From positions 33,241,652 through 33,305,651 of the forward strand of contig CM069448.1 of the NCBI GenBank assembly GCA_035610835.1: a stretch of 64,000 nucleotides of DNA, read 5' to 3'. This stretch comes from Ophiura sarsii (taxonomy: Eukaryota; Echinodermata; Ophiuroidea; Amphilepidida; Ophiuridae). Shown here in pieces: positions 23,584 through 32,625 of this stretch. The notes under the pieces were generated by a model, which was not told where the DNA came from, made no database searches, and saw nothing but the letters and a program-made list of their open reading frames with translations. Position 1 is the first letter of the stretch; each line of letters opens with the position of its first letter. Position numbers and translations under genes: made by a program.

Positions 23584-23731
23584 TTACAAGACTGTTATCG
23601 ATTGGCGGGATTGATTGATAGGAAAAAGAGACCGCCACATGCGGCTGATATCTTTGCTTACAAGACTGTTGTCGATTGGCGGGATTGATTGATAGGAAAA
23701 AGAGACCGCCACATGCGGCTGATATCTTTGC
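23584..23731. repeat. 74-bp tandem duplication at the end of the GIY-YIG ORF
   Basis: 23584-23657 and 23658-23731 are nearly identical 74-bp units (GATTGGCGGGATTGATTGAT.., one clear difference in ATCG/GTCG). The duplication covers the C-terminal codons and stop of the Penelope ORF. Confidence 0.85.
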
Positions 23732-24281
23732 CGTCATTTCTATTGATTGTTGATGATTCATTGATTCTGATCTCTAGAGCTTCACGAACAAGCCGCAAAC
23801 CAAGATTGGAAACCTGTGCAATGCTTTTGGATTGGTTCCAGAGTGGTTCATGACCTTCTTCACTCGCATGTTCAGCTAGTGCCGAGCTATCTTTCTTGCC
23901 TTGTAATGTAGCTCTTTTGTGTTCAGACAATCTGACCTTTAAAGGCCTTTTGGTTTGACCAATATATTGTTCACCACAACTACATGGTATGCTATACACG
24001 CAAGGTGAACGACCATTGAGCATAGGATCTTTAGGTTTGCTGACAATATCTCTGAGTTTGGTCGATTTGGTGTAGTGAGTTTTAACACCGGCACGATTTA
24101 ATAATCGGCAAATTTTGTCTGAGACACCTTTGACAAATGGCATGAACGTGATACCTTTGTAGTCATCTTCCACTATCTTCTCTTGGCTTAAATTAGCACT
24201 TTGTCTTCTAATAGCTTTATGTACGAGTTTCGAGGGATAACCATTCTTATTCAATGCTTTTTCAATGTGTTTTAACTCATT
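23658..24281 (-). CDS. Penelope-like element 1, GIY-YIG endonuclease part
   Basis: C-terminal part of a Penelope-like retroelement protein, running from the insertion point of the Ngaro element (..NNELKHIEKAL) to a stop at 23660-23658. The GIY-YIG domain is clear: VYSIPCSCGEQYIGQTKR followed by VRLSEHKRA. This type of endonuclease nicks target DNA for target-primed reverse transcription. Residues before NNEL in the open frame come from the inserted element. The RT part of the same protein continues at 32165 and beyond. The gene is broken by insertion. Confidence 0.88.
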   Translation of the reverse strand, partial: NELKHIEKALNKNGYPSKLVHKAIRRQSANLSQEKIVEDDYKGITFMPFVKGVSDKICRLLNRAGVKTHYTKSTKLRDIVSKPKDPMLNGRSPCVYSIPCSCGEQYIGQTKRPLKVRLSEHKRATLQGKKDSSALAEHASEEGHEPLWNQSKSIAQVSNLGLRLVREALEIRINESSTINRNDGKDISRMWRSLFPINQSRQSTTVL

Positions 24282-24988
24282 GTTGTGAGATAATTTGAGA
24301 CAGGACACAAATGTAAGGTAGTGGTAGCTTGTAACTGCAACCCAACAATTATCAAATTTATTCACCATGACCCATGGTCAGTCATGGGATCGCACGCAAT
24401 CATTAATAATAATTTTCCAAAACACAACAATTACAAACTTGACAAGTTTGATATTTTAGTTCCCTCGAAGGGATTGATTCATGTACAGTAGAATTGAACT
24501 TGTTGAAAATACTTTGTACCATTGACATGTGGATGTCGCCGGATTAGCCCGACTATGTGAATATCGGATACCAAAATCTGTAAGTTGTCCACATTCTGAA
24601 ACCTGACATGTAATTTTACTTTGGAATTAGTGCGAGTTTGATAGTACAATTAAGACCACACAAATCAGATCGGTATAATTATTACAATGTCTATACCTCT
24701 ATTATATGTTCTCATTTCAATGAGATTAGTTATTCAATTTTAGCAAATTTCTTAAATCTTAAATATGACATTTTCTTTTTCAATTTTAATTTGTAGCTAA
24801 ATGTAGTACAATTTGAAAAAGCCTAAGTCTCTGTCTAAGCAAAGGCAGATCGGTACACTTTAATACAATGACTGTACCAATACCTTTTTCTAAAACCAAT
24901 GAGATTAATTAATTACTTATTTCCAATTTTCTGATGAAAATACACCAATTTGAGGCCTTAAAACGACCCACATAAGCAAAAGACCCCA
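24282..24988 (-). repeat. Ngaro split direct repeat B2 (outer 3' end)
   Basis: 707 bp matching 25857-26563 except for two visible substitutions (GTAGTGGTAG/GTAGTTGTAG and GATGAAAAT/GATGACAAT). It is the 3' outer terminus of the element. Confidence 0.9.
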
Positions 24989-25638
24989 CGGAAAGATACC
25001 GTCTTGAAGATACAATCTCGTGCCAGCAACTCTGCTGAACAGCACTTGAATGTGCAATATACGTCCAACATTGGTCCATGGATTACAAGCCCTAGGATAA
25101 GAGTACCGCAAGCACCTGTACTCTCCCATCCTAATGGCTGAAAACCAGCAACCCACTGGGCCCACCGCAGGTTGCCAGGAATGGATTACAACTGCTCATC
25201 AGCCTTGGCGGGTTTTCTTTGCAAGACCGCAGAAAACATTCCCTTAATTAAAGCCTGACCTGCGGACCGAAAAGGCTCCATGCATGATAAATATCTTATC
25301 AATCGCCCCAGAAGTGCCGGGGAAAGATCAACGACCGCAGTCCTCCGGCCCACCTAACCTGCATAGACGACCGAGTGGAGTTGGATCCACTTGAGCACAA
25401 CCAGATCATGCAGGTTTGCCGGTTTTTTTCGGGATTTTTAGGACTGCTGCGTTTTCCCTCTTTATAGGTCTACCTCTGGGACATAATTATATAATATATA
25501 TTTTATATATATATATCGGACCAATGTGGAACCTAACAATTAGCATATATCTGGCGTGATATGAGCCGAATATTCAATAGCTTAATATCCATCGACTATA
25601 AATTATTTCCAGAATACCAACTGGGAGTGGAGGGTGGG
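24989..25638 (-). other. spacer between A2 and B2 of the Ngaro element
   Basis: 650 bp unique to this position, containing a 60-bp AT-rich tract (25482-25520) and no convincing ORF; the 82-codon ORF at 24917-25165 crosses into B2. In the simple A1-ORFs-B1-A2-B2 layout A2 and B2 are close together, so the spacer is worth noting. Confidence 0.6.
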
Positions 25639-25856
25639 TTTTCTCCTCCTCTGGCAAGTGTGTTGTGGTTGCAGTCCCAAGACTGAATGAAATGAAAGGG
25701 TGCGGTGTGAACCCCGAAACAAAATTGGCGGGAAAAAAGTGTCTCGTGACTCTGCCGCGGCGGAAGTTAACCTTATAAGTCAGAGGTTAACGGGCAAAGG
25801 CTCAATTTCCTAACAACAACGTAGTTTTCTTTGTATACACCTCGTAAAACTGTATT
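25639..25856 (-). repeat. Ngaro split direct repeat A2 (internal)
   Basis: 218 bp that appear identical to 31947-32164. It ends in CTGTATT at the B1 boundary and includes CTGCCGCGGCGGAAGTTAAC. Confidence 0.92.
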
Positions 25857-26563
25857 GTTGTGAGATAATTTGAGACAGGACACAAATGTAAGGTAGTTGT
25901 AGCTTGTAACTGCAACCCAACAATTATCAAATTTATTCACCATGACCCATGGTCAGTCATGGGATCGCACGCAATCATTAATAATAATTTTCCAAAACAC
26001 AACAATTACAAACTTGACAAGTTTGATATTTTAGTTCCCTCGAAGGGATTGATTCATGTACAGTAGAATTGAACTTGTTGAAAATACTTTGTACCATTGA
26101 CATGTGGATGTCGCCGGATTAGCCCGACTATGTGAATATCGGATACCAAAATCTGTAAGTTGTCCACATTCTGAAACCTGACATGTAATTTTACTTTGGA
26201 ATTAGTGCGAGTTTGATAGTACAATTAAGACCACACAAATCAGATCGGTATAATTATTACAATGTCTATACCTCTATTATATGTTCTCATTTCAATGAGA
26301 TTAGTTATTCAATTTTAGCAAATTTCTTAAATCTTAAATATGACATTTTCTTTTTCAATTTTAATTTGTAGCTAAATGTAGTACAATTTGAAAAAGCCTA
26401 AGTCTCTGTCTAAGCAAAGGCAGATCGGTACACTTTAATACAATGACTGTACCAATACCTTTTTCTAAAACCAATGAGATTAATTAATTACTTATTTCCA
26501 ATTTTCTGATGACAATACACCAATTTGAGGCCTTAAAACGACCCACATAAGCAAAAGACCCCA
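25857..26563 (-). repeat. Ngaro split direct repeat B1 (internal)
   Basis: 707-bp internal partner of B2. It adjoins A2 directly, forming the template copy of the terminus junction. Just left of the SGNH ORF there is a C run at 26603-26616. Confidence 0.9.
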
Positions 26564-26645
26564 ACAAAGGACACTCATCAGGGACTTTGCCCCAACAGAA
26601 AGCCCCCCCCCCCCCCGATGTTAGACTATAAATTAAGATCTCCTG

Positions 26646-27223
26646 CTACAGGTTGGTGGAAGGAGGAAAGGCTTTGGAGCTTTGGTGGCTATTAAAGAAA
26701 AGTAAGCCCTCAGCTAAGTTCATTCTGAACAAAATGAGACCTTCTGTGCTTAGATGCAAGCCATCGAGTCTGAATAATTGAAAGCGAGATATGGGCAGAA
26801 CAGAATCGTGAGAAATAAAGCCAGCATTATCCATTAGTTTGACAAATTTGTGGGCTTGTGCATTTGCAAAATTTTTGGCCTTGCGCCCTTTGCTGCTCTG
26901 TCTCTCGCCATAATAATACAGGCGAGGCAAGACGTCGGACCACAATATACGTGTCATTGGAAGGAGAAGACGAATGCTCTGTAACACTAGGAAAATATAT
27001 TTACGCAAATTGTATGTGTTCAAGGAAAAAATGTCATTCGACCCCACATGGATGATGATGGTGGTAGGATATGGATGCCTGGCCAATCTCTTCTTAACCA
27101 ATTTGACTATGTCGGACAGATGACCACCTGGCTTACCCAACCACGTAACTTGCCCACCTCCAGAGAGTTGTGGATTATATAGACCAGCCCATTTGATATG
27201 GCTGTCGCCCACCAGCCAAGTTC
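26646..27223 (-). CDS. Ngaro SGNH/GDSL-type hydrolase exon
   Basis: About 190 residues of an SGNH hydrolase fold. Block I is G-D-S-H (residues 2-5 of the open frame from 27212), followed by a block II-like GKPGGH, block III HVGSNDIF with N59-D60, and block V LDGLH (Asp150, His153). The catalytic set Ser, Gly, Asn, His is thus present. There is no ATG at the front: the frame opens with GTG, and upstream codons read R-T-W-L-V-G-D-S after a pyrimidine-rich tract ending CCCTTAG. This is best read as an exon spliced to the recombinase ORF. Such hydrolase domains are known in several Ngaro elements; their role is not established. Confidence 0.8.
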
Positions 27224-27676
27224 TAAGGGAACCTGTACAAAATTGAAATTAAACACAACGAAGGCGAAAAAGAGAAGATTGAAAGAAAAAAAAAGAAAAC
27301 CTTGTTAATTACAGACCGCTGGTATTATTATTATTATTATTATTTATTTTTCTTCCTGGTATCCTGTTTGTTTTGTGTTTTGTGTTTTAGTTATTTCTTA
27401 AATTCCATTATATGCTAACCGGATGTAAAACTAGCATTTAAGCAACAATTAGTAACACGCTCGGCCAATAACCAGCCGCACAAAAACATTTTATTTTATT
27501 TATATTTTATATTTGTCTACCTTCCTTTTCCCAAAACGGGCTTGAATTAACTGAATTACATTAATTTTATAATTTGTATAATTATAAATATTCCTGACAC
27601 CTGATACTATACAAGCATGTGCATACTTGCCAGAACCCAAACATGTGAATGTTGAGACTACCCATGCTGTACTGGT
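27224..27676 (-). other. probable intron between recombinase and hydrolase
   Basis: On the minus strand the segment ends with a pyrimidine-rich stretch (TTTTTTTTCTTTC, TTCTCTTTTTCG) and acceptor CCCTTAG at 27223. A GT at 27692-27691 inside the recombinase tail (CCAGG|GTCATG) would be in matching phase (2). It joins ..VVVPG to TWLVGDS.. and removes 470 nt with the recombinase stop. The donor is weak, so the exact site is uncertain. Confidence 0.45.
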
Positions 27677-28618
27677 TCAAATTGACCATGACCCTGGAAC
27701 AACCACGCGCAATGGTCTAATATACAAATTGATTGCAGATGAGCGCCAGCGACCCATTTCCATAATGGTTTCCATGGGCACCCCACACAAGGCTGCCGAT
27801 GTCGCAGCCCCGATCCTAAAACTGTGCGGGCTGAAGTCTTTCGGATCTAGCCCTATTGAACTTACACCTTTCTTTAGCATGTAGCTAAATTGATATCTTG
27901 TGAGGGGTACCCCACTAAAATGAATAAACAAGGGGCCATCCACAGGCAGGCGGATTTTTGAAAAATTAGATAGTGCCAAGATCGGACATATGTTTGCATC
28001 TGGCCCTGCCTCAATTTGTAACGTTGTGCCCACCCCTCTCTGATCCGTTTTCGATGAGCGGATTTTAACCTCTAACGCAGGTGGATCCACTTTGAACAAA
28101 ATGTCGTTAATAGAAAGTATATTGGCCCCACCCCCATTTTTCGAGGCTGTCGTAAATTCTCCTACCCTTAAAAACCCAAAAAATGCCAATGAAAAAGCAG
28201 CTTTAAATAAGCATACCTCGTAACTAGAATTACACAAGTTTGGCAGTGATGCTACCAGCTGTTGCAAAATAGGAAGGGTTATGGGACGTCGATTGTCCAC
28301 CCTCCTATTCTGACGCCTACAACCTTCTTTCAGTTTTTTAACCACAAAGTTATTAGTCGGATCCTCCCACCCATTGATTTTGTGCATGTACGCAAGGGCG
28401 GCGATATATGTCTCAATTGTAGAGGGCGCCTTCCCATCTATGGAAAGTTGAGCAATGTAAGCAATAACATGGTTGACCGGGGCTGGCCAATCCCTTTTTA
28501 AGCCCAATCCCTCCCTAAAACCTTCAAAATCACTAACCCCCCTCTTATACGTTGTAAGCGAGCTCTTAGCCAAAGATGCTTCCAAAAGTCTCTGTGTTTC
28601 TGCTTCTAAAGCTTCCAA
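27677..28618 (-). CDS. Ngaro tyrosine recombinase (YR)
   Basis: A 313-residue integrase that inserts the circular cDNA by crossover at a short core instead of using a DDE integrase. An N-terminal SAM-like core-binding part (residues about 10-95, STIETYIAALAYMHK) precedes the catalytic domain. The R-H-R-Y set is complete: Arg151 in FFGFLRVGE, His265 and Arg268 in SPHSFRIGAAT, Trp291 in MGRWRSS and Tyr299 in NLYIRP. The residues after RP (about 10) may be intronic read-through to a stop. It overlaps the RT ORF by 13 nt in the -1 frame, so it is probably translated by termination-reinitiation or shift. Confidence 0.92.
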   Translation of the reverse strand: MEALEAETQRLLEASLAKSSLTTYKRGVSDFEGFREGLGLKRDWPAPVNHVIAYIAQLSIDGKAPSTIETYIAALAYMHKINGWEDPTNNFVVKKLKEGCRRQNRRVDNRRPITLPILQQLVASLPNLCNSSYEVCLFKAAFSLAFFGFLRVGEFTTASKNGGGANILSINDILFKVDPPALEVKIRSSKTDQRGVGTTLQIEAGPDANICPILALSNFSKIRLPVDGPLFIHFSGVPLTRYQFSYMLKKGVSSIGLDPKDFSPHSFRIGAATSAALCGVPMETIMEMGRWRSSAINLYIRPLRVVVPGSWSI

Positions 28619-30516
28619 AGAAACTGAGGCACGGGAGTTCCTACTGGCTCCGCGTCTGGCGCCAATTCCAAAAAACGGGGAGCCTGAAAACGTGATAAAG
28701 CGTCCGCAATATTGTTATTAACGCCTGGAATGTGACGAGCCTTAAACGCTACATTAACTTTAAGACATTGCAAGACAAAAAATCTTACCAGCTTCATAAT
28801 TGCTGCACATTTAGAGGTTTGCTTATTGATAATGGCAACAACGGATTCATTATCTGACCTAATCAAGATGCGCTTTCCTTTCAAAATGTCCCCCCATAAT
28901 ACAATGGCAACAACAATGGGAAACAATTCGAGCCAAGCAATTGAATGACTTGTCGCGTCTATACCTAATGGCCACCTGCCCTGAAACCATTTCCCATGCA
29001 AGAAACCTCCAAACCCGATGCCACCGCTAGCATCCGTGAATAATTGAAGATCATTATCCTCGCTCCAAAACTGGTCTGGGATCATGGCTTTCCCATTAAA
29101 ATCTTGCAAGAAAATTAGCCACATAGAAAGGTCATATTTTGCCCCACATGACAACCTAATCTTATGCCAAGGCCTATTTATCCCCATTGTGAGGTCAATC
29201 AAACGCCTGAGGAAGGCTCTGCCTGGAGAAACAGCACGACAAATAAAGGACAATGACCCAATTAGAGATTGAAGCTCTTTTAAGGACAAAAAAGTTGAAT
29301 CTGTGGCCTTTTTGACCTTGACTAAAATACTCGCAAGCTTTTGTGCTGGCACTGAGACTACCTGTTCAACAGAATCCATTTCTAAACCCAAAAAGACTAA
29401 TTTTGTGGTGGGGCCGACAGATTTATCAGAGGCTAACGGTACCCCAAATTTTGCACAAATGCGCTCGAAACATGCGACTAATTGATGACAAGCCGTTAAA
29501 TGAACAGCGCCCCCTGGAGGGCCACTTACGAACAAAAAATCATCCATATAGTGGACCACCATCTCAGACCCCCCCTCCTGTTTGACCACCCATTCCAAAA
29601 AAGTTGAAAACATTTCAAAGTGTGCGGGAGAACATGAAGCCCCCATAGGCAAAGCCTTGTCAACATAGTATTGACCTTTAACCTTGATACCCAATAAATG
29701 AAAATCCTTTGGGTGAATGGGTAAAAGCCTAAAGGCAGATTCGATATCTGCCTTGGCCATGAGGGCGCCCTTCCCAGCCTGAATCACTAAACCAGCCGCA
29801 TCATCAAAATTTGCATAACGTACTTTGCATACCTCCCTATCAATACCATCATTAACCGAATGACCCTCTGGAAATGACAGGTGTTGAATTAGTCTGAATT
29901 TCCCAACCTCAGATTTTGGAACAAGGCCCACGGGAGATACAATCAAATTTGGAACCGGAGGAAACCGAAAAGGCCCTGCAACTCTACCCAATTTAATTTC
30001 TTTCGCCAATTTTTGGATAACTGCGTCCGGATCTTTCAATGCCGATTTTAAATTAACTGCATCCCGACCTTCCCTTATGCCTAAATACCCCAGTGTAAAA
30101 CCATGACCGAACCCCTCCTCGAGAGAGGTTGCTGCTGTACGGTGTGGATACCGAGCCAGCCAAGGTAATAGTTCAAAAAACTTAATCGGGGTACGATATT
30201 TACAGCAAATGCAATTTGTGCCTGATGTTGAAGTGACACCATTACATGTAAATGGAGCAATTTTACACCTATTAGTATTGTAAGGCGGTAGAATTTTGCT
30301 ACTTTGGCCCTGGTGTCTTGGACTGTTTGTTTCGTGAATAACAGTCTTTGACGCTGTGACCATCTCTATTACAGGCCTGACACGCGTGTCTGAAGGGACA
30401 GTTGGAGCGTTTACAACCTGCTTGTTTATTATAGTTGAAGCATAAATGTGTTGTATTTGTGGCTGATGACGCCCTCCCTCTGCCGCGACCTGATGGGTAG
30501 GATCTTTTATTGCCAC
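28606..30516 (-). CDS. Ngaro reverse transcriptase / RNase H
   Basis: A 636-codon open frame. RT motifs: the N-terminal block TPIKFFELLPWL, LVPKSEVGKFRLI, KADIESAFRLLPI (Asp257), LPMGASCSPAHF and YMDD at 323-326. RNase H: FTDASGGIGFGG (Asp495), LELFP (Glu530), RSDNES (Asp555) and IADALSR (Asp605), so all four acidic residues are present. The first ATG lies inside gag; the true start of the domain is near 30300. The frame is +1 relative to gag, with a 218-nt overlap that is open in both frames, suggesting frameshifting or reinitiation. No stop or frameshift is seen. Confidence 0.93.
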   Translation of the reverse strand: MAIKDPTHQVAAEGGRHQPQIQHIYASTIINKQVVNAPTVPSDTRVRPVIEMVTASKTVIHETNSPRHQGQSSKILPPYNTNRCKIAPFTCNGVTSTSGTNCICCKYRTPIKFFELLPWLARYPHRTAATSLEEGFGHGFTLGYLGIREGRDAVNLKSALKDPDAVIQKLAKEIKLGRVAGPFRFPPVPNLIVSPVGLVPKSEVGKFRLIQHLSFPEGHSVNDGIDREVCKVRYANFDDAAGLVIQAGKGALMAKADIESAFRLLPIHPKDFHLLGIKVKGQYYVDKALPMGASCSPAHFEMFSTFLEWVVKQEGGSEMVVHYMDDFLFVSGPPGGAVHLTACHQLVACFERICAKFGVPLASDKSVGPTTKLVFLGLEMDSVEQVVSVPAQKLASILVKVKKATDSTFLSLKELQSLIGSLSFICRAVSPGRAFLRRLIDLTMGINRPWHKIRLSCGAKYDLSMWLIFLQDFNGKAMIPDQFWSEDNDLQLFTDASGGIGFGGFLHGKWFQGRWPLGIDATSHSIAWLELFPIVVAIVLWGDILKGKRILIRSDNESVVAIINKQTSKCAAIMKLVRFFVLQCLKVNVAFKARHIPGVNNNIADALSRFQAPRFLELAPDAEPVGTPVPQFLWKL

Positions 30517-31762
30517 GAAAATTACCAGCGCCCCCTTGATTGTGAGATTGAAGTGACGTCATAGGCACTGCTACATAAAATGCCCATAATTCATTATCAA
30601 GCGACGACCAAGACTTTTCTGGATGCGATTGAAGGCGCAAACGAAATTGCCGATCATATTCTTTCCAACCCCCTCCCTCAAAGCGCGCGGCTGCCGTACG
30701 AACTATATGCCCGTATTTCAATACTTCCTGGGTTCGGTTGGGATGTGCATTCAAATAGACGGCAGAAAAAATAAAAAATGCATTAGTCCATGAATGGATG
30801 GACGTGATTTTGGGTTGTGAAACTGGCGACTTCAAAATGACCTGACCTAGTTCATTCAACCCTAACACCTTATCGCCTGATGGCTCAACTAACCCCCCTT
30901 TATCCAGTAACGATGCAAATTCGACGTACTCGCCATTGCGAATTTTTTCCTTGGTTTGTTGTGAAAGCCCTTCACCCAACGGACTACACACTGAATTTAA
31001 TGGATTCGGGATATTGGCCCCCGAATTCGAGGAATTGAACTGCCCAGAAACATGTGAATAATTCTGAGAGTTGTTATTTATTGCCAAGAAGGGATTAGGT
31101 ACATTATTATTGTCAAAGTTATAGATAATCTCACCAGACTGGACTTGTCCTCCAACCGGCTGTCGCTGTACAGGTTGTTGAATTCTCACACCGCCACTTG
31201 TTGACACGAAAGCATTCTGGTCACGTGGCTGAAAACCCATACTTGGCCCCGTACTCTGATTACCTGCCTGCTCGTTGGCTTGACTTGGCTGCACAGAACC
31301 CGATGCTCGATCCACGGGCGGTAGTTGTTGATTGGCCTGGATTGGCCTGACGTCATGCAAACTGGCCGTGTTCACACGGCTTGGATTTGCCGAGATTACC
31401 GGAGACATTACCGGTGGCGCATTGTTGATCCTGATATCATGATTTTGACCAATATTTAGGCCTACCGGATGTGTTTCCTGCCCGCGGACAACGTTCTGCG
31501 GATTTCTCGGTGGAGATGGTGTCCCCAGAGCCACGTATCGCAGATCTATCGGAGGCAGTGGTGGGGGAATTGGATTATTCCCAGGATTATCATTACTCGC
31601 CCCAGCATTTGAAGTAGAAGCTGCCGCCGGATTTGGCGCCGGAGGTTGAATATTATCGGCCATCGCCGATGCCATATGACGGGCCTGGGCCCTCGTTTCC
31701 CTTGCAAAGCACAGAGGAGGAGGTTCAAGGCGTTTTCGTTTTGTGCCTCGTTTTTTCCCCAT
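30299..31762 (-). CDS. Ngaro gag-like protein
   Basis: 487 residues. A basic start (GKKRGTKRKR) is followed by a long Pro/Asn/Gln-rich low-complexity region (about 40-270), a conserved central part (about 275-405, including IHSWTNAFFIFSAVY) and a C-terminal zinc cluster. The cluster is C441-x8-C450-x4-C455-x3-H459 (CCCH) followed at once by C461-x2-C464-x4-H469-x4-C474 (a CCHC knuckle). That double finger is typical of DIRS/Ngaro gag and indicates RNA binding in the particle. The start is the first ATG after A1. Confidence 0.88.
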   Translation of the reverse strand: MGKKRGTKRKRLEPPPLCFARETRAQARHMASAMADNIQPPAPNPAAASTSNAGASNDNPGNNPIPPPLPPIDLRYVALGTPSPPRNPQNVVRGQETHPVGLNIGQNHDIRINNAPPVMSPVISANPSRVNTASLHDVRPIQANQQLPPVDRASGSVQPSQANEQAGNQSTGPSMGFQPRDQNAFVSTSGGVRIQQPVQRQPVGGQVQSGEIIYNFDNNNVPNPFLAINNNSQNYSHVSGQFNSSNSGANIPNPLNSVCSPLGEGLSQQTKEKIRNGEYVEFASLLDKGGLVEPSGDKVLGLNELGQVILKSPVSQPKITSIHSWTNAFFIFSAVYLNAHPNRTQEVLKYGHIVRTAAARFEGGGWKEYDRQFRLRLQSHPEKSWSSLDNELWAFYVAVPMTSLQSHNQGGAGNFRGNKRSYPSGRGRGRASSATNTTHLCFNYNKQAGCKRSNCPFRHACQACNRDGHSVKDCYSRNKQSKTPGPK

Positions 31763-31946
31763 GAATATAGTCCCAAAACTTTATTTATTTATGAATTGAA
31801 ATGGAACAACCAAATGTTCAGCAAGTTAAACTCAATGTACTTAACGGATTGATGAATGAAAACCCGATGAATAAGAGATGAAAACTAGCTGAAGAATGAA
31901 GATAGCTCAGATGCCGGTGTAGATAACTGCCGATAACTGATGAATT
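31763..31946 (-). promoter_or_regulatory. Ngaro 5' leader between A1 and gag
   Basis: 184 bp AT-rich leader containing TAAATAAATAAAG on the minus strand just before the gag ATG. No clear TATA box or uORF of note. Confidence 0.4.
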
Positions 31947-32164
31947 TTTTCTCCTCCTCTGGCAAGTGTGTTGTGGTTGCAGTCCCAAGACTGAATGAAA
32001 TGAAAGGGTGCGGTGTGAACCCCGAAACAAAATTGGCGGGAAAAAAGTGTCTCGTGACTCTGCCGCGGCGGAAGTTAACCTTATAAGTCAGAGGTTAACG
32101 GGCAAAGGCTCAATTTCCTAACAACAACGTAGTTTTCTTTGTATACACCTCGTAAAACTGTATT
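31947..32164 (-). repeat. Ngaro split direct repeat A1 (outer 5' end)
   Basis: 5' outer terminus, matching A2 along 218 bp. It ends at ATT followed by ATTGCGATG of the interrupted Penelope gene. Transcription of the element probably starts in or near it. Confidence 0.9.
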
Positions 32165-32625
32165 ATTGCGATGTTCATTATCGCATAGAGTCAAAGCTCT
32201 GTATACCAACGTGTTGGCCACGCTATTTTTTGCCGATAGGTGATGATTGGATGTAAAATGCAGATACTGATCAGTGTGTGTGGGTTTTCTGTAGATCGAG
32301 AAGCTCAAACCAGATTCAATTCGCTGTACTTTGACATCTAGAAAAGGAATGTACCCATTGTCTTCCAATTCCATGGTAAATTGTATACACGGCTGCTGTG
32401 CATTTAGGTGATCTAGGAATTTGACCAATTCATCTTGTCCATGTCTCCAAACTACAAAAGTATCATCCACATATCTGAACCAATCCACCGGTTTCAAAGG
32501 ATACGAGTCCAGTGCCTTTGTTTCAAAATGCACCATAAACATGTTGGCTGTTATGGGTGAGCGAGGAGATCCCATAGCTTGACCTTCTTTTTGTTCATAG
32601 AATTTGCCTTGCCATTTGCCTTGCC
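32165..32625 (-). CDS. Penelope-like element 1, reverse transcriptase part
   Basis: C-terminal half of a Penelope-type RT on the minus strand. Landmarks are FYEQKEGQAMGSPRSP, then WFRYVDDTFVVW (catalytic YVDD), IPFLDVKVQ and YRKPTHTDQYLHF, ending ..LCDNEHRNN at the Ngaro insertion. The 5' part of the RT is missing. A 12-bp direct repeat (TGGCAAGGCAAA twice) sits at the truncation point near 32615. The ORF beyond 32164 to 32081 is Ngaro sequence. Together with 23658-24281 it forms one interrupted gene. Confidence 0.9.

Larger units (their letters stand above)
24282..32161 (-). mobile_element. Ngaro-type tyrosine-recombinase retrotransposon, apparently complete
   Basis: A 7,880-bp minus-strand element with split direct repeats. 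Going 5' to 3': A1 (32164-31947), gag, RT/RNase H, tyrosine recombinase, SGNH hydrolase, B1 (26563-25857), A2 (25856-25639), a 650-bp spacer, B2 (24988-24282). The B1/A2 boundary reads CTGT-ATT-GTTGTG and equals the joined outer ends, i.e. a copy of the circle junction. ATT sits at both outer borders (24279-24281 and 32162-32164), with no longer target duplication, as expected for tyrosine-recombinase integration. B1 and B2 differ at two visible positions in 707 bp, and A1/A2 look identical in 218 bp. The insertion is young and may be competent. Confidence 0.9.

Noticed and set aside
24917..25165. 82-codon ORF in the Ngaro spacer
   Set aside because: It crosses the B2 border and shows no retroelement domain.
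32081..32164. C-terminal extension of the Penelope RT
   Set aside because: These codons come from the A1 repeat of the inserted Ngaro element, not from Penelope.
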